From positions 1 to 8,261 of the forward strand of contig JAEWFZ010000050.1 in NCBI GenBank assembly GCA_023388535.1: a stretch of DNA of 8,261 nucleotides. Direction: 5' to 3'. The notes under the pieces were generated by a model, which was not told the DNA's origin, searched no databases, and saw only the letters and a program-made list of their open reading frames with translations. A program made the position numbers and the translations under genes. The stretch comes from Bacillota bacterium. GTDB lineage: Bacteria > Bacillota_I > Bacilli_A > Erysipelotrichales > Erysipelotrichaceae. Below are positions 1 to 5,698 of this stretch, one piece after another; position 1 is the first letter of the stretch, and each line of letters opens with the position of its first letter.

Positions 1-8
1 TTAGACAT
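1..8 (-). CDS. 5' end of a divergent gene, cut by the window edge (product unknown)
   Basis: Read on the minus strand, the left edge shows AAAGGAG, four bases, then ATG TCT and the first two bases of a third codon (AA). It is therefore the beginning of a protein starting Met-Ser-(Lys/Asn), transcribed leftwards away from the dehydrogenase gene. Only the ribosome site and start codon support it; nothing can be said about the product. The spacing of four bases equals that seen at the dehydrogenase start at 195, which makes a genuine start more believable. Confidence 0.5.
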
Positions 9-12
9 AAGA

Positions 13-19
13 CTCCTTT
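13..19 (-). promoter_or_regulatory. Ribosome binding site of the left-edge minus-strand gene
   Basis: The minus strand reads AAAGGAG here, four bases before the ATG at 8-6. It is the main reason for believing that a gene leaves the window on the left. Confidence 0.5.
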
Positions 20-69
20 CTAACTGACGATAACCTAACTACAGTTTACTTGAAGTTTAAAACAATTAA

Positions 70-83
70 AAACAACGTTTTCA
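70..83 (-). promoter_or_regulatory. cre-like / LacI-family operator-like site
   Basis: The minus strand reads TGAAAACGTTGTTT. Compared with the catabolite-repression consensus TGWAANCGNTNWCA it matches 12 of 14 positions, failing only at the final CA. It has the central CG and partial dyad typical of LacI/CcpA-family operators and lies between two divergent genes, where a shared operator would make sense. An imperfect 14-mer in AT-rich DNA can arise by chance, so this is only a candidate. Confidence 0.25.
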
Positions 84-170
84 GGTTAAATGCAATAACC
101 CATTGTATTTAGAATGGAAAATAACAAATTTTTAGTGATTACTAGAAATAGAGTTCGATTATTAGTACAA

Positions 171-176
171 TATAAT
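171..176 (+). promoter_or_regulatory. Possible -10 box for the dehydrogenase/ppaC pair
   Basis: A perfect TATAAT sits 18 bases before the ATG at 195. Initiation about seven bases downstream would give an mRNA that begins right at the ribosome site (183-190), a very short leader of about 12 bases. No convincing -35 box is seen 16-18 bases upstream and there is no extended TG, so the assignment is weak. A start further upstream, for example from a TAGAAT at 110-115, is also possible. Confidence 0.35.
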
Positions 177-182
177 CTATAC

Positions 183-190
183 AGAGGAGG
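183..190 (+). promoter_or_regulatory. Ribosome binding site that fixes the dehydrogenase start
   Basis: AGAGGAGG is followed after four bases by ATG (195) and after seven by a second ATG (198). This strong site shows that the longer open frame starting at 114 is not the true N-terminus, since that ATG has no ribosome site and its extra 27 residues lie outside the dehydrogenase fold. Confidence 0.8.
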
Positions 191-194
191 TATT

Positions 195-1004
195 ATGATG
201 TTAACCGTCTTAATCACCGGCGCAACTTCGGGAATCGGAGAAGAATTCGCTCACTACTATGGAAATCGAGGGGATACGATCCATCTTTTAGGGCGCAATA
301 ATGAAAAACTTCTTGAATTAAAGGCCCAATATGAATCCGTAGCTGAAGTATTTTTATGGAACGTCGATTTATCAAAAGAAGATCAACTTAACCACTTTTT
401 AAACCAAGTCCGCCACACTACTTTTGATGTTGTCATTAACAATGCTGGATTTGGTGATTTGGATGAGTTTATCAAATCCGATTTAAATCACATTGAGGCG
501 ATGTTAGCTACCAATATTACCGCCTTGACTAAAATCGCTCATGTCGTCTTAAATACCATGGCTAATCAAAGAAGGGGATATTTACTCAATGTTGCCAGTT
601 TAGCTGGATATTTTTCTGGTCCTTATATGGCCACCTACTATGCAACTAAAAACTACGTGTTAGCTTTGAGTCAAGCTTTGACGATTGAAATGCAACCTTA
701 TAATGTTACCGTCAGTGCTCTTTGTCCGGGACCAACGCCAACCAAATTTGGTTTGAATGCCAGTTTTCCAAAAATGGGTTCGCTCAAAACCTTGGCTAGA
801 ACCAGTGTCAAAGAGGTTGTCGATAGCGCTTTGGTAAATATGGCAAAAGGTAAGGCGATTATTGTCCCTGGTCTAGTTAATAATTTTGCCGTTTTACTTT
901 CAAAAATAACACCACGCATGCTATCTACCAAAGTTACTGGTATGTATCAAAAGCAGGCTATGGTTAAACGAGAAATCAAAGAGGAGGAAATTTATGGAAA
1001 CTAA
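195..1004 (+). CDS. Short-chain dehydrogenase/reductase (classical SDR, DltE/YqjQ-like)
   Basis: A 269-residue cytosolic NAD(P)-dependent oxidoreductase; its substrate cannot be told from sequence. The Rossmann nucleotide loop TGATSGIG is at residues 8-15, NNAG at 82-85, and the catalytic tetrad is N107, S135, Y148 and K152 (YYATK). PG follows at 179-180. An Arg right after the second strand (LLGR, R34) suggests NADP preference. Length and the C-terminal tail resemble the COG0300 group, whose members act on varied ketones, aldehydes or lipid-type substrates. The start at 195 (or 198) is chosen for the AGAGGAGG site and because residue 1 leads straight into the first Rossmann strand; the frame stays open back to an ATG at 114. 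The end overlaps ppaC by 11 bases, so the two are probably coupled. Confidence 0.92.
   Translation: MMLTVLITGATSGIGEEFAHYYGNRGDTIHLLGRNNEKLLELKAQYESVAEVFLWNVDLSKEDQLNHFLNQVRHTTFDVVINNAGFGDLDEFIKSDLNHIEAMLATNITALTKIAHVVLNTMANQRRGYLLNVASLAGYFSGPYMATYYATKNYVLALSQALTIEMQPYNVTVSALCPGPTPTKFGLNASFPKMGSLKTLARTSVKEVVDSALVNMAKGKAIIVPGLVNNFAVLLSKITPRMLSTKVTGMYQKQAMVKREIKEEEIYGN
982..987 (+). promoter_or_regulatory. Ribosome binding site of ppaC inside the dehydrogenase gene
   Basis: AGGAGG lies six bases before the ATG at 994 and within the last codons of the dehydrogenase, where it encodes part of the Glu-Glu-Glu tail. This supports the start at 994 and translational coupling of the two genes. Confidence 0.85.
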
Positions 1005-2640
1005 TGATGTTGTTTATGTAACCGGTCATCGCAACCCCGATACCGATTCCATCGTTTCCGCTATTGCTTATGCAAACTTAAAGCAAGAGTTAGGGATAAA
1101 TGCCATCGCCTGCCGACTGGGAGATGTCAATTTCGAAACTCAATATTTATTGGAACGCTTTAATGCTATTGAACCGGTATTATTAACCGATGCTCGGGCA
1201 CAGCTAGATGAAATTGAAATGGATGAACCAATCCGCATTTCCAAAGAAGCAACCATCCGTGAAGTCATTGAAATGATGGAAAAGGTGGATAAACCGGTAT
1301 TTGCGGTAGTTAATCACCTCAATCAATTATTAGGTATTTTAACAACTTCCAATATTTCTCAGGCAGTCTTGGGTGATACCGCTAAAGCGATTGAACTGTT
1401 AAGGGATACGCCGATCGAATATATCTCGAAAGCCATTGATGGTAAATTGATTTATGCGCCAGACAAACCGCGTCACGATGGTAAAACCTCGATTATTGCT
1501 ATCGCAGCGACTAAATTGGATAATTATGTACTGGATAACCGAATCGTTATCGTCGGTAATGACACCCAAGCTCAATTACAGGTAATTGCTAAAGATGCGG
1601 CGGTTTTAATTGTTGTTTGGGCCAATAATGTGGCACCAATGGTTATTGAAGCGGCTCGACAAAAGGGCTGTGCGATAATTATTTCCGGACATGGAACGAT
1701 GAATACTTCCCGTTATCTCTTCTATTCTTCACCCGTAGAAAAATTGATGACGACCAATCTGGTCTTGTTTAATAAGGCTGAGTTTGTTGAAGATGTCGCT
1801 AAAAAAGTAGTCATGTCTCGTTTCCGTGCCTATCCGGTAGTAGATGATCAAAACCATATCTTTGGCTTTGTCTCACGCTATCACTTGTTAAATGCTAAGC
1901 TAAAGAAATTAATCCTAGTCGATCATAACGAACGTCGTCAATCCGTAAGTGGCATTGAAAACGCCGATATTTTAGAAATAATTGATCACCACCGAATTGG
2001 TGACTTATCTACTAATAAACCGATAGTCTTTAGAAATGAAATCGTAGGTTCCACGGCTACTATAATTACCAAATTATATCTAGAAGCTGGGATTGATATT
2101 GAGCCGGACATGGCTGGACTTTTACTGGGTGCTATGATTTCCGATACGCTCAATCTTAAATCTCCAACTACAACCGTTACCGATATTGAATTAGCCCAGT
2201 ATTTGGCCGCTTTAGCCGATCTTGAAATCGATGAATTCGCACGAGATATCTTTACCGTGGCTTCTTCCTTAAAAGGTTTAACCATGGAGAGTATTCTCAA
2301 ACACGATATGAAGGAATTTACAATTCAAAATTCTCGAATTAATGTTTCCCAATACACGCTCTATCAATTAAATGAAGTTTCGGGGATAGCTAAAGAACTA
2401 CAGGCAGCCTTGGATGAAGCGGTCGAGCATTATCGAGTCGACCTTTGGTTGATGGTCTTCACCTCGGTTCATGATAATGGTTCCGTGATGTTTGCTGCTG
2501 GTAAACTGGCTGAATTTGTGGATCGTGCTTGGCCAGCGGAAGCCGGCGATCGAGCGTCAACCTTTATTGAAAACGTGGTTTCTCGAAAGAACCAAATTAT
2601 TCCGAAATTATCCTTAGTCTTAAGGGACTATGTAGAGTAA
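994..2640 (+). CDS. ppaC: Manganese-dependent (family II) inorganic pyrophosphatase with CBS and DRTGG regulatory domains
   Basis: A 548-residue cytosolic enzyme that hydrolyses pyrophosphate to two phosphates and so pulls biosynthetic reactions forward. The DHH-type catalytic part is split. Residues 1-75 carry the metal motif HRNPDTDS (H12, D16, D18). Residues about 305-548 carry VDHNE (D310), the DHH triad at 331-333, D384, and the C-terminal substrate motif SRKNQ at 530-534. The inserted regulatory module has CBS 1 at about 76-127, a DRTGG-type domain at about 138-247 and CBS 2 at about 248-303. In characterised relatives the CBS pair binds AMP/ADP (inhibiting) or ATP (activating), and DRTGG-containing forms bind diadenosine polyphosphates. 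The length is normal for this subtype and all expected metal ligands are present. The start follows AGGAGG at 982-987. It overlaps the upstream dehydrogenase and, tail to tail, the prepilin peptidase. Confidence 0.96.
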   Translation: METNDVVYVTGHRNPDTDSIVSAIAYANLKQELGINAIACRLGDVNFETQYLLERFNAIEPVLLTDARAQLDEIEMDEPIRISKEATIREVIEMMEKVDKPVFAVVNHLNQLLGILTTSNISQAVLGDTAKAIELLRDTPIEYISKAIDGKLIYAPDKPRHDGKTSIIAIAATKLDNYVLDNRIVIVGNDTQAQLQVIAKDAAVLIVVWANNVAPMVIEAARQKGCAIIISGHGTMNTSRYLFYSSPVEKLMTTNLVLFNKAEFVEDVAKKVVMSRFRAYPVVDDQNHIFGFVSRYHLLNAKLKKLILVDHNERRQSVSGIENADILEIIDHHRIGDLSTNKPIVFRNEIVGSTATIITKLYLEAGIDIEPDMAGLLLGAMISDTLNLKSPTTTVTDIELAQYLAALADLEIDEFARDIFTVASSLKGLTMESILKHDMKEFTIQNSRINVSQYTLYQLNEVSGIAKELQAALDEAVEHYRVDLWLMVFTSVHDNGSVMFAAGKLAEFVDRAWPAEAGDRASTFIENVVSRKNQIIPKLSLVLRDYVE

Positions 2641-3255
2641 GACTAGATAACCAAAACATAAGAAAGGACCAAAGGCAATTAGCTTTTGGTCTTTTTTAAC
2701 GAATAAAAAGACGAGCAGAGCGATGAAACAGATGGTTACCAAGAACCAATTAAATAATAAAAAACCAAAGCGAAAAACCATCGCCGACATCAAAATCGTA
2801 TCACCCCAACCAAGTAGCTCAAGACTAGAGGCCATTATAAATAAAGCGATATAAATCAAAGCCAGCCAATCAAATTGAAAATGAATAAAAGCATCCAACC
2901 AAGCGAGCAGAAATAAACTTAATTCTAAATGGAGTGTGTAAACATCCAACCAAAAATTATAAAACAAAGACATTATCAACAATAAATAAAAAATAGTGGG
3001 TGGCTTTATTTCAAGGATGATACCAAGTATCAAGCCCATCAATTCCGCGATGAAGTAGTTGATTGAAAAAGGCTCCTTACAATTTCGACATTTTCCTCTG
3101 AGTTGTAGATAGGAGAAAATAGGAAATTTATCTATAAAATGAATCGGATGATGACAATTTAGGCAAATCGAAAATAACGAAGAAAAAGATTGAGACTGAC
3201 GTATCGCTCGAGCGTGTAAGAACGAAGCAAACAATAGTGATAATAGAAGATACAT
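2620..3255 (-). CDS. comC: Type 4 prepilin peptidase (A24 family, ComC/PilD-like)
   Basis: A 211-residue polytopic membrane aspartic protease expected to cleave, and probably N-methylate, type IV pilin-like prepilins such as competence pseudopilins. After a short N-terminal hydrophobic segment with FASFL, a cytoplasmic domain holds a Cys4 zinc-type motif (C31, C34, C56, C59), then INYFIAELMG with E71, as in full-length PilD/ComC. The two catalytic aspartates fit D104 (WLDVYTL) and D152 in GWGD, the family GxGD motif with T in place of the usual K. The C-terminus FGPFLCFGY is the usual last membrane helix. It is shorter than many homologues (about 230-290). The site upstream of its ATG is weak (CAGG). 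No pilin or Com gene is nearby. Its last 21 bases overlap ppaC, and the ppaC terminator lies in its codons. Confidence 0.88.
   Translation of the reverse strand: MYLLLSLLFASFLHARAIRQSQSFSSLFSICLNCHHPIHFIDKFPIFSYLQLRGKCRNCKEPFSINYFIAELMGLILGIILEIKPPTIFYLLLIMSLFYNFWLDVYTLHLELSLFLLAWLDAFIHFQFDWLALIYIALFIMASSLELLGWGDTILMSAMVFRFGFLLFNWFLVTICFIALLVFLFVKKDQKLIAFGPFLCFGYLVLLYIVP
2667..2697 (+). terminator. Intrinsic terminator of the dehydrogenase/ppaC transcript
   Basis: GACCAAAGGC pairs with GCTTTTGGTC in a 10-bp stem with one G-U pair, closed by the loop AATTA and followed by six T residues. It begins 27 bases after the ppaC stop codon. It lies wholly within the 3' coding end of the convergent prepilin peptidase. 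On the minus strand the T-tract after the stem is poor (CTTTCTT), so it looks one-directional. Confidence 0.85.
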
Positions 3256-3316
3256 AACTTAAGCCTGACTTTTATTATGAGCGATAAAGGAGAAAGTCCT
3301 AAAGACTAAAGAAACG

Positions 3317-3339
3317 TTTGATAAATAAAAAATATCAAA
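3317..3339. repeat. AT-rich inverted repeat in the divergent intergenic region
   Basis: TTTGATA and TATCAAA form a perfect 7-bp dyad around the 9-base A-rich centre AATAAAAAA. It lies within the likely untranslated leader of the prepilin peptidase and upstream of the SPFH promoter. It could be a regulator site or a weak hairpin. Chance dyads are common in such AT-rich DNA, so support is modest. Confidence 0.3.
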
Positions 3340-3362
3340 GAAAGATCTCTTGTAGGGGATTG

Positions 3363-3392
3363 AATGTAAAGTTATCGTTAAAAATTCGTCAA
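3363..3392 (-). promoter_or_regulatory. Possible promoter of the prepilin peptidase
   Basis: The minus strand reads TTGACG (3392-3387), an 18-base spacer and TACATT (3368-3363), matching the vegetative consensus at 5 of 6 and 4 of 6 positions. Transcription would begin near 3356, leaving a leader of about 100 bases before the ATG at 3255. It lies back to back with the SPFH promoter. Confidence 0.35.
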
Positions 3393-3419
3393 TGGTTAAT
3401 TATTTCACTATAAAATTGA

Positions 3420-3425
3420 TATAAT
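3420..3425 (+). promoter_or_regulatory. -10 box of the SPFH gene
   Basis: A perfect TATAAT places the transcript start near 3432, about 20 bases before the ATG and just upstream of the ribosome site AAGGAG at 3439-3444. The -35 is poor (TTAATT at 3396-3401, 18-base spacer). A second weak -10, TATAAA at 3409-3414, is adjacent. Confidence 0.5.
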
Positions 3426-3438
3426 AGGTCCACAGAAT

Positions 3439-3444
3439 AAGGAG
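3439..3444 (+). promoter_or_regulatory. Ribosome binding site of the SPFH gene
   Basis: AAGGAG with seven bases to the ATG at 3452; this fixes the start. Confidence 0.8.
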
Positions 3445-3451
3445 ATGAATT

Positions 3452-4474
3452 ATGAGTGAAAAAGTTTTAAAACCAAAAAACGGAATTGGGGTATTAATAT
3501 TATTAGTTTTACTTTTACCCGGCTCAATTCTAAGTTTTGTGTTTTCGATAATATTGATTGAATCGGGTAGTATTAGAGGATTATTGGCAGTTTTGATGAT
3601 TGTATTATCGGTTGTTGTCTTCATCGCTAGTATTATTGGTTTTGCTGGTATTAAGGTACTTCAACCTCAAGAAGCTTTAGTTTTAACTTTATTTGGTGAA
3701 TATACTGGGACGATCAAAAAACAAGGTTTCTATTACGTAAATCCGTTTAGCACCGCGGTTAACCCCGCTGGCAAGACGCGATTAGGTCAAAGTGGTGATG
3801 TCGAAACCAAGAAAGGCATCATCAATATCAACAGTGAAAATCAAAATACAGAAGTTTTAGGAAACAAAAAGATTTCTTTAAAGATTATGACGTTAAATAA
3901 TCAAAAACAAAAAATTAACGATGCTTTAGGTAATCCGATTGAAGTCGGGGTTGCGGTAATGTGGCGCGTCGTCGATACCGCCAAAGCCGTTTTTAATGTC
4001 GATAACTATAAAGAATACTTGTCTTTACAAGTCGATTCGGCAGTACGCAATATTGTTCAGATCTATCCTTATGATGTGGCTAATGATGTTGATACCACCG
4101 GCGATGGTAAACCGGATGAAGGATCACTTCGTGGTTCTGCGGGTGTTGTGGTTCAAAGAATTAAAGAAGATATTCAACGGCGCGTCGAAGAAGCTGGATT
4201 AGAAATTGTCGAAGCGCGAATTACTTATCTAGCCTATGCTCCGGAGATTGCGGCGGTCATGCTTCAACGGCAACAAGCCAACGCCATCGTAGATGCGCGG
4301 CGAATGATCGTGGATGGGGCTGTGGGGATGGTTGAAATGGCCTTAGAAAAACTTGAAGATAATAATGCCATCAGTTTATCTAATGAACAAAGGGCTACGA
4401 TGGTATCCAACTTGTTAGTCGTACTTGTCGGCAATCGCGACGTACAACCGGTAGTCCAAAGTTCAAATCTTTAA
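3452..4474 (+). CDS. Membrane-anchored SPFH/band 7 domain protein
   Basis: A 340-residue protein with two N-terminal membrane segments (about residues 11-36 and 42-68), followed by a stomatin/prohibitin/flotillin/HflK-type domain from about 69 to 285. Family hallmarks are the opening after the membrane (VLQPQEALVLTLFGEYTGT), the KKQGFYYVNPF stretch at 89-99 and the late segment ARITYLAYAPEIAAVMLQRQ at 255-274, followed by a helical C-terminus. Such proteins oligomerise on membranes and scaffold or control proteases and lipid domains; the exact role here is unknown. No NfeD or FtsH gene adjoins it and it appears to be transcribed alone. Odd feature: an acidic loop at residues 212-223 (DVDTTGDGKPDE) looks like a calcium-binding repeat inserted in the domain just before LRGSAG. 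The start rests on AAGGAG at 3439-3444. Confidence 0.9.
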   Translation: MSEKVLKPKNGIGVLILLVLLLPGSILSFVFSIILIESGSIRGLLAVLMIVLSVVVFIASIIGFAGIKVLQPQEALVLTLFGEYTGTIKKQGFYYVNPFSTAVNPAGKTRLGQSGDVETKKGIININSENQNTEVLGNKKISLKIMTLNNQKQKINDALGNPIEVGVAVMWRVVDTAKAVFNVDNYKEYLSLQVDSAVRNIVQIYPYDVANDVDTTGDGKPDEGSLRGSAGVVVQRIKEDIQRRVEEAGLEIVEARITYLAYAPEIAAVMLQRQQANAIVDARRMIVDGAVGMVEMALEKLEDNNAISLSNEQRATMVSNLLVVLVGNRDVQPVVQSSNL

Positions 4475-4520
4475 ACCAAATATTTAATAATTTTCATCTT
4501 CAATCTCTTCTTAAATTGGA

Positions 4521-4556
4521 TTCAATGACTTTTAAACGTCGTTGAGTCTGGTTTTT
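4521..4556 (+). terminator. Weak possible terminator after the SPFH gene
   Basis: TTCAATGAC can pair with GTCGTTGAG (9 bp including two G-U pairs) around the loop TTTTAAAC. A T5 run follows only after TCTGG, too far for a textbook intrinsic terminator. It lies about 50 bases after the SPFH stop and before the next promoter, where a terminator is expected. Confidence 0.3.
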
Positions 4557-4626
4557 GTGGCTTCAATTTGACTAATAAAAGAACATATAAACTTAAGCTA
4601 TCATTACAGTAGATTTTTGTGATGGC

Positions 4627-4644
4627 GGATTGATAAGACAATCC
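4627..4644. promoter_or_regulatory. Candidate operator dyad overlapping the -35 of the 4669 operon
   Basis: GGATTG-ATAAGA-CAATCC is a perfect 6-bp inverted repeat with a six-base centre. It covers the -35 region of the operon promoter, a usual place for a repressor to bind. No regulator gene is in the window to pair with it. Confidence 0.4.
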
Positions 4645-4662
4645 TTACGGTTGTGGTATAAT
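4635..4662 (+). promoter_or_regulatory. Extended -10 promoter of the five-gene operon
   Basis: TGGTATAAT (4654-4662) is a perfect extended -10 box. AAGACA at 4635-4640 with a 16-base spacer serves as a partial -35 (4 of 6); TTGATA at 4630-4635 is a better hexamer but 21 bases away. Initiation seven bases after the -10 falls at about 4668-4670, exactly on the first codon of the next gene. Confidence 0.65.
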
Positions 4663-4668
4663 TCTTTT

Positions 4669-5442
4669 ATGATACCGAATTCTTATTTAATCGTTCCAGT
4701 GGTAACGATTGTTGTGGCTTTATTGATATTGGTTTCGCCATGGATCTTGTTTAGAAAGTATCCAGGGAAAGCAAAACCATGGTTTGCTGGCTTCACCATC
4801 ATCATTATTACTCGAATGATTGTGCTGCCTTTCATTGGCTATTTTCTTGCCTTAAATAATGAAGTCGCTTTAGCTTTTTTACAAACGTTACAAGGCACCT
4901 TTTTAATCGCTTTAGCGACGGCAGTGATTCATTTAGTGGCTCGTTGGGTCATCGTTAAAGGGGTTCTGCGTACCCCTGGGGACAAGCATCCCAACCAACA
5001 TCTCTATACGATGGGACTTGGTCAAGCAGGACTTGAAGGTTTAATTCTTTATGCTTCACCTTCTATTCAGCTACTACGTCTCATTCAAATGATTAATCGC
5101 GGTATTGAACAAATCAATATCAGTTTGGCAGAGCGGGATAAAATTATCGAATACATAAAAACCATACCTTATCTGCAAATAGCCGTTTCAGCGTTTAGTC
5201 TCTTCGCTATCGCTGGAGTTTATGTCTTCTCAACCTGGGCCTTTGTTTCGGGATTACGTCTCAATCGCTCGAAACTAATCTGGGTTTCCTTTCTGGTAGA
5301 ATTTATCGCATTGTTTGTGATTAATGCTTCCCATAAATTTTTAGGCAGTTGGGTAGCTCTTCTAGCAGGGATAGCTATCGCCGTGGCTTTATTATCGTAT
5401 ATGTTTAAAATTCAAAAGGAGAACCAACATGAAAGATTTTAA
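4669..5442 (+). CDS. Polytopic membrane protein resembling the YhfC intramembrane protease family, catalytic residues apparently missing
   Basis: A 257-residue protein with about seven hydrophobic segments (roughly 6-28, 37-61, 68-98, 115-135, 167-192, 204-221 and 226-246) and a charged loop at 144-166. GLGQAGLEG at 116-124 recalls the GLGHGGIEA motif of YhfC-type glutamic intramembrane proteases, and RKYPGKAKPWFAG at 29-41 fits their N-terminal loop. The expected EExxR is replaced by HLVAR (88-92), the His of GLGH by Gln, and no later E-R/His set is seen, so protease activity is doubtful. The family link is from memory of motifs and moderately sure. The open frame extends back to a TTG at 4630, but that codon lies in the promoter and lacks a ribosome site. 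ATG 4669 also has none, suggesting leaderless translation. Its end overlaps the next gene by 14 bases. Confidence 0.75.
   Translation: MIPNSYLIVPVVTIVVALLILVSPWILFRKYPGKAKPWFAGFTIIIITRMIVLPFIGYFLALNNEVALAFLQTLQGTFLIALATAVIHLVARWVIVKGVLRTPGDKHPNQHLYTMGLGQAGLEGLILYASPSIQLLRLIQMINRGIEQINISLAERDKIIEYIKTIPYLQIAVSAFSLFAIAGVYVFSTWAFVSGLRLNRSKLIWVSFLVEFIALFVINASHKFLGSWVALLAGIAIAVALLSYMFKIQKENQHERF
5416..5421 (+). promoter_or_regulatory. Ribosome binding site of the thioredoxin-like gene
   Basis: AAGGAG, seven bases before the ATG at 5429, lies within the coding end of the upstream membrane-protein gene and supports coupled translation. Confidence 0.8.
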
Positions 5443-5698
5443 ATTATTCTACTTAAAAAATTGTCCATATTGTAAGCGAGTCTTCCGTTATCTGGAGGAA
5501 TTAAGACTCGAAAATCCACAATATGCCGCCTTAGAATTGGAAATGATTGATGAAAGAAAAGAGGCCGATTTAGCGAATAGTTTTGACTATTACTATGTGC
5601 CTACCTTTTACTATAAAGATACAAAACTATTTGAAGGTAAGATGACAAAAGAAGATGTTCAAAACGTATTACAACAGGTCGTTGACGCGCAAGGTTAA
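5429..5698 (+). CDS. Small thioredoxin-fold protein with CPYC motif (glutaredoxin-like)
   Basis: An 89-residue cytosolic protein made of one thioredoxin fold. The redox motif is C12-P-Y-C15 after the first strand (KLFYLKN), and the cis-proline is P58 in YVPTF, the normal glutaredoxin arrangement. CPYC is typical of dithiol glutaredoxins, though many Bacillota lack glutathione, so the electron donor may instead be thioredoxin reductase or another low-molecular-weight thiol. It has no signal peptide or membrane segment. The length is right for a stand-alone glutaredoxin. It sits in the operon between the membrane protein (14-base overlap) and the acetyltransferase (44-base overlap if that gene starts at 5655). 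Its target is unknown. Confidence 0.85.
   Translation: MKDFKLFYLKNCPYCKRVFRYLEELRLENPQYAALELEMIDERKEADLANSFDYYYVPTFYYKDTKLFEGKMTKEDVQNVLQQVVDAQG

Noticed and set aside
114..194. N-terminal extension of the dehydrogenase from ATG 114
   Set aside because: There is no ribosome site before 114, the 27 extra residues do not fit the SDR fold, a TATAAT lies inside this stretch, and a strong AGAGGAGG precedes ATG 195.
1986..2300. Minus-strand open frame opposite ppaC
   Set aside because: It is antisense to a strongly conserved catalytic region, its product looks like no protein family I know, and no ribosome site stands out; it is a shadow. The same applies to the minus-strand frames at 698-931, 3400-3624 and 7871-8074 and the plus-strand frame at 3996-4202.
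3291..3300. Small inverted repeats around AAAGTC/GACTTT (3267-3298) as a hairpin or sigma site
   Set aside because: The arms are only six bases with a 20-base loop, and no T-tract or partner box is present.
3277..3309. Ten-codon open frame (MSDKGESPKD) in the comC-SPFH intergenic region
   Set aside because: No ribosome site precedes it, and frames of this length are expected by chance.
4499..4567. Three copies of TTCAAT after the SPFH gene (4499, 4521, 4562)
   Set aside because: They are irregularly spaced (22 and 41 bases) six-base matches in AT-rich DNA; not convincing as a repeat array or operator set.
4630..4668. TTG start at 4630 giving 13 more residues to the membrane protein
   Set aside because: It lies in the -35/dyad of the promoter, upstream of the predicted transcript start, and has no proper ribosome site.
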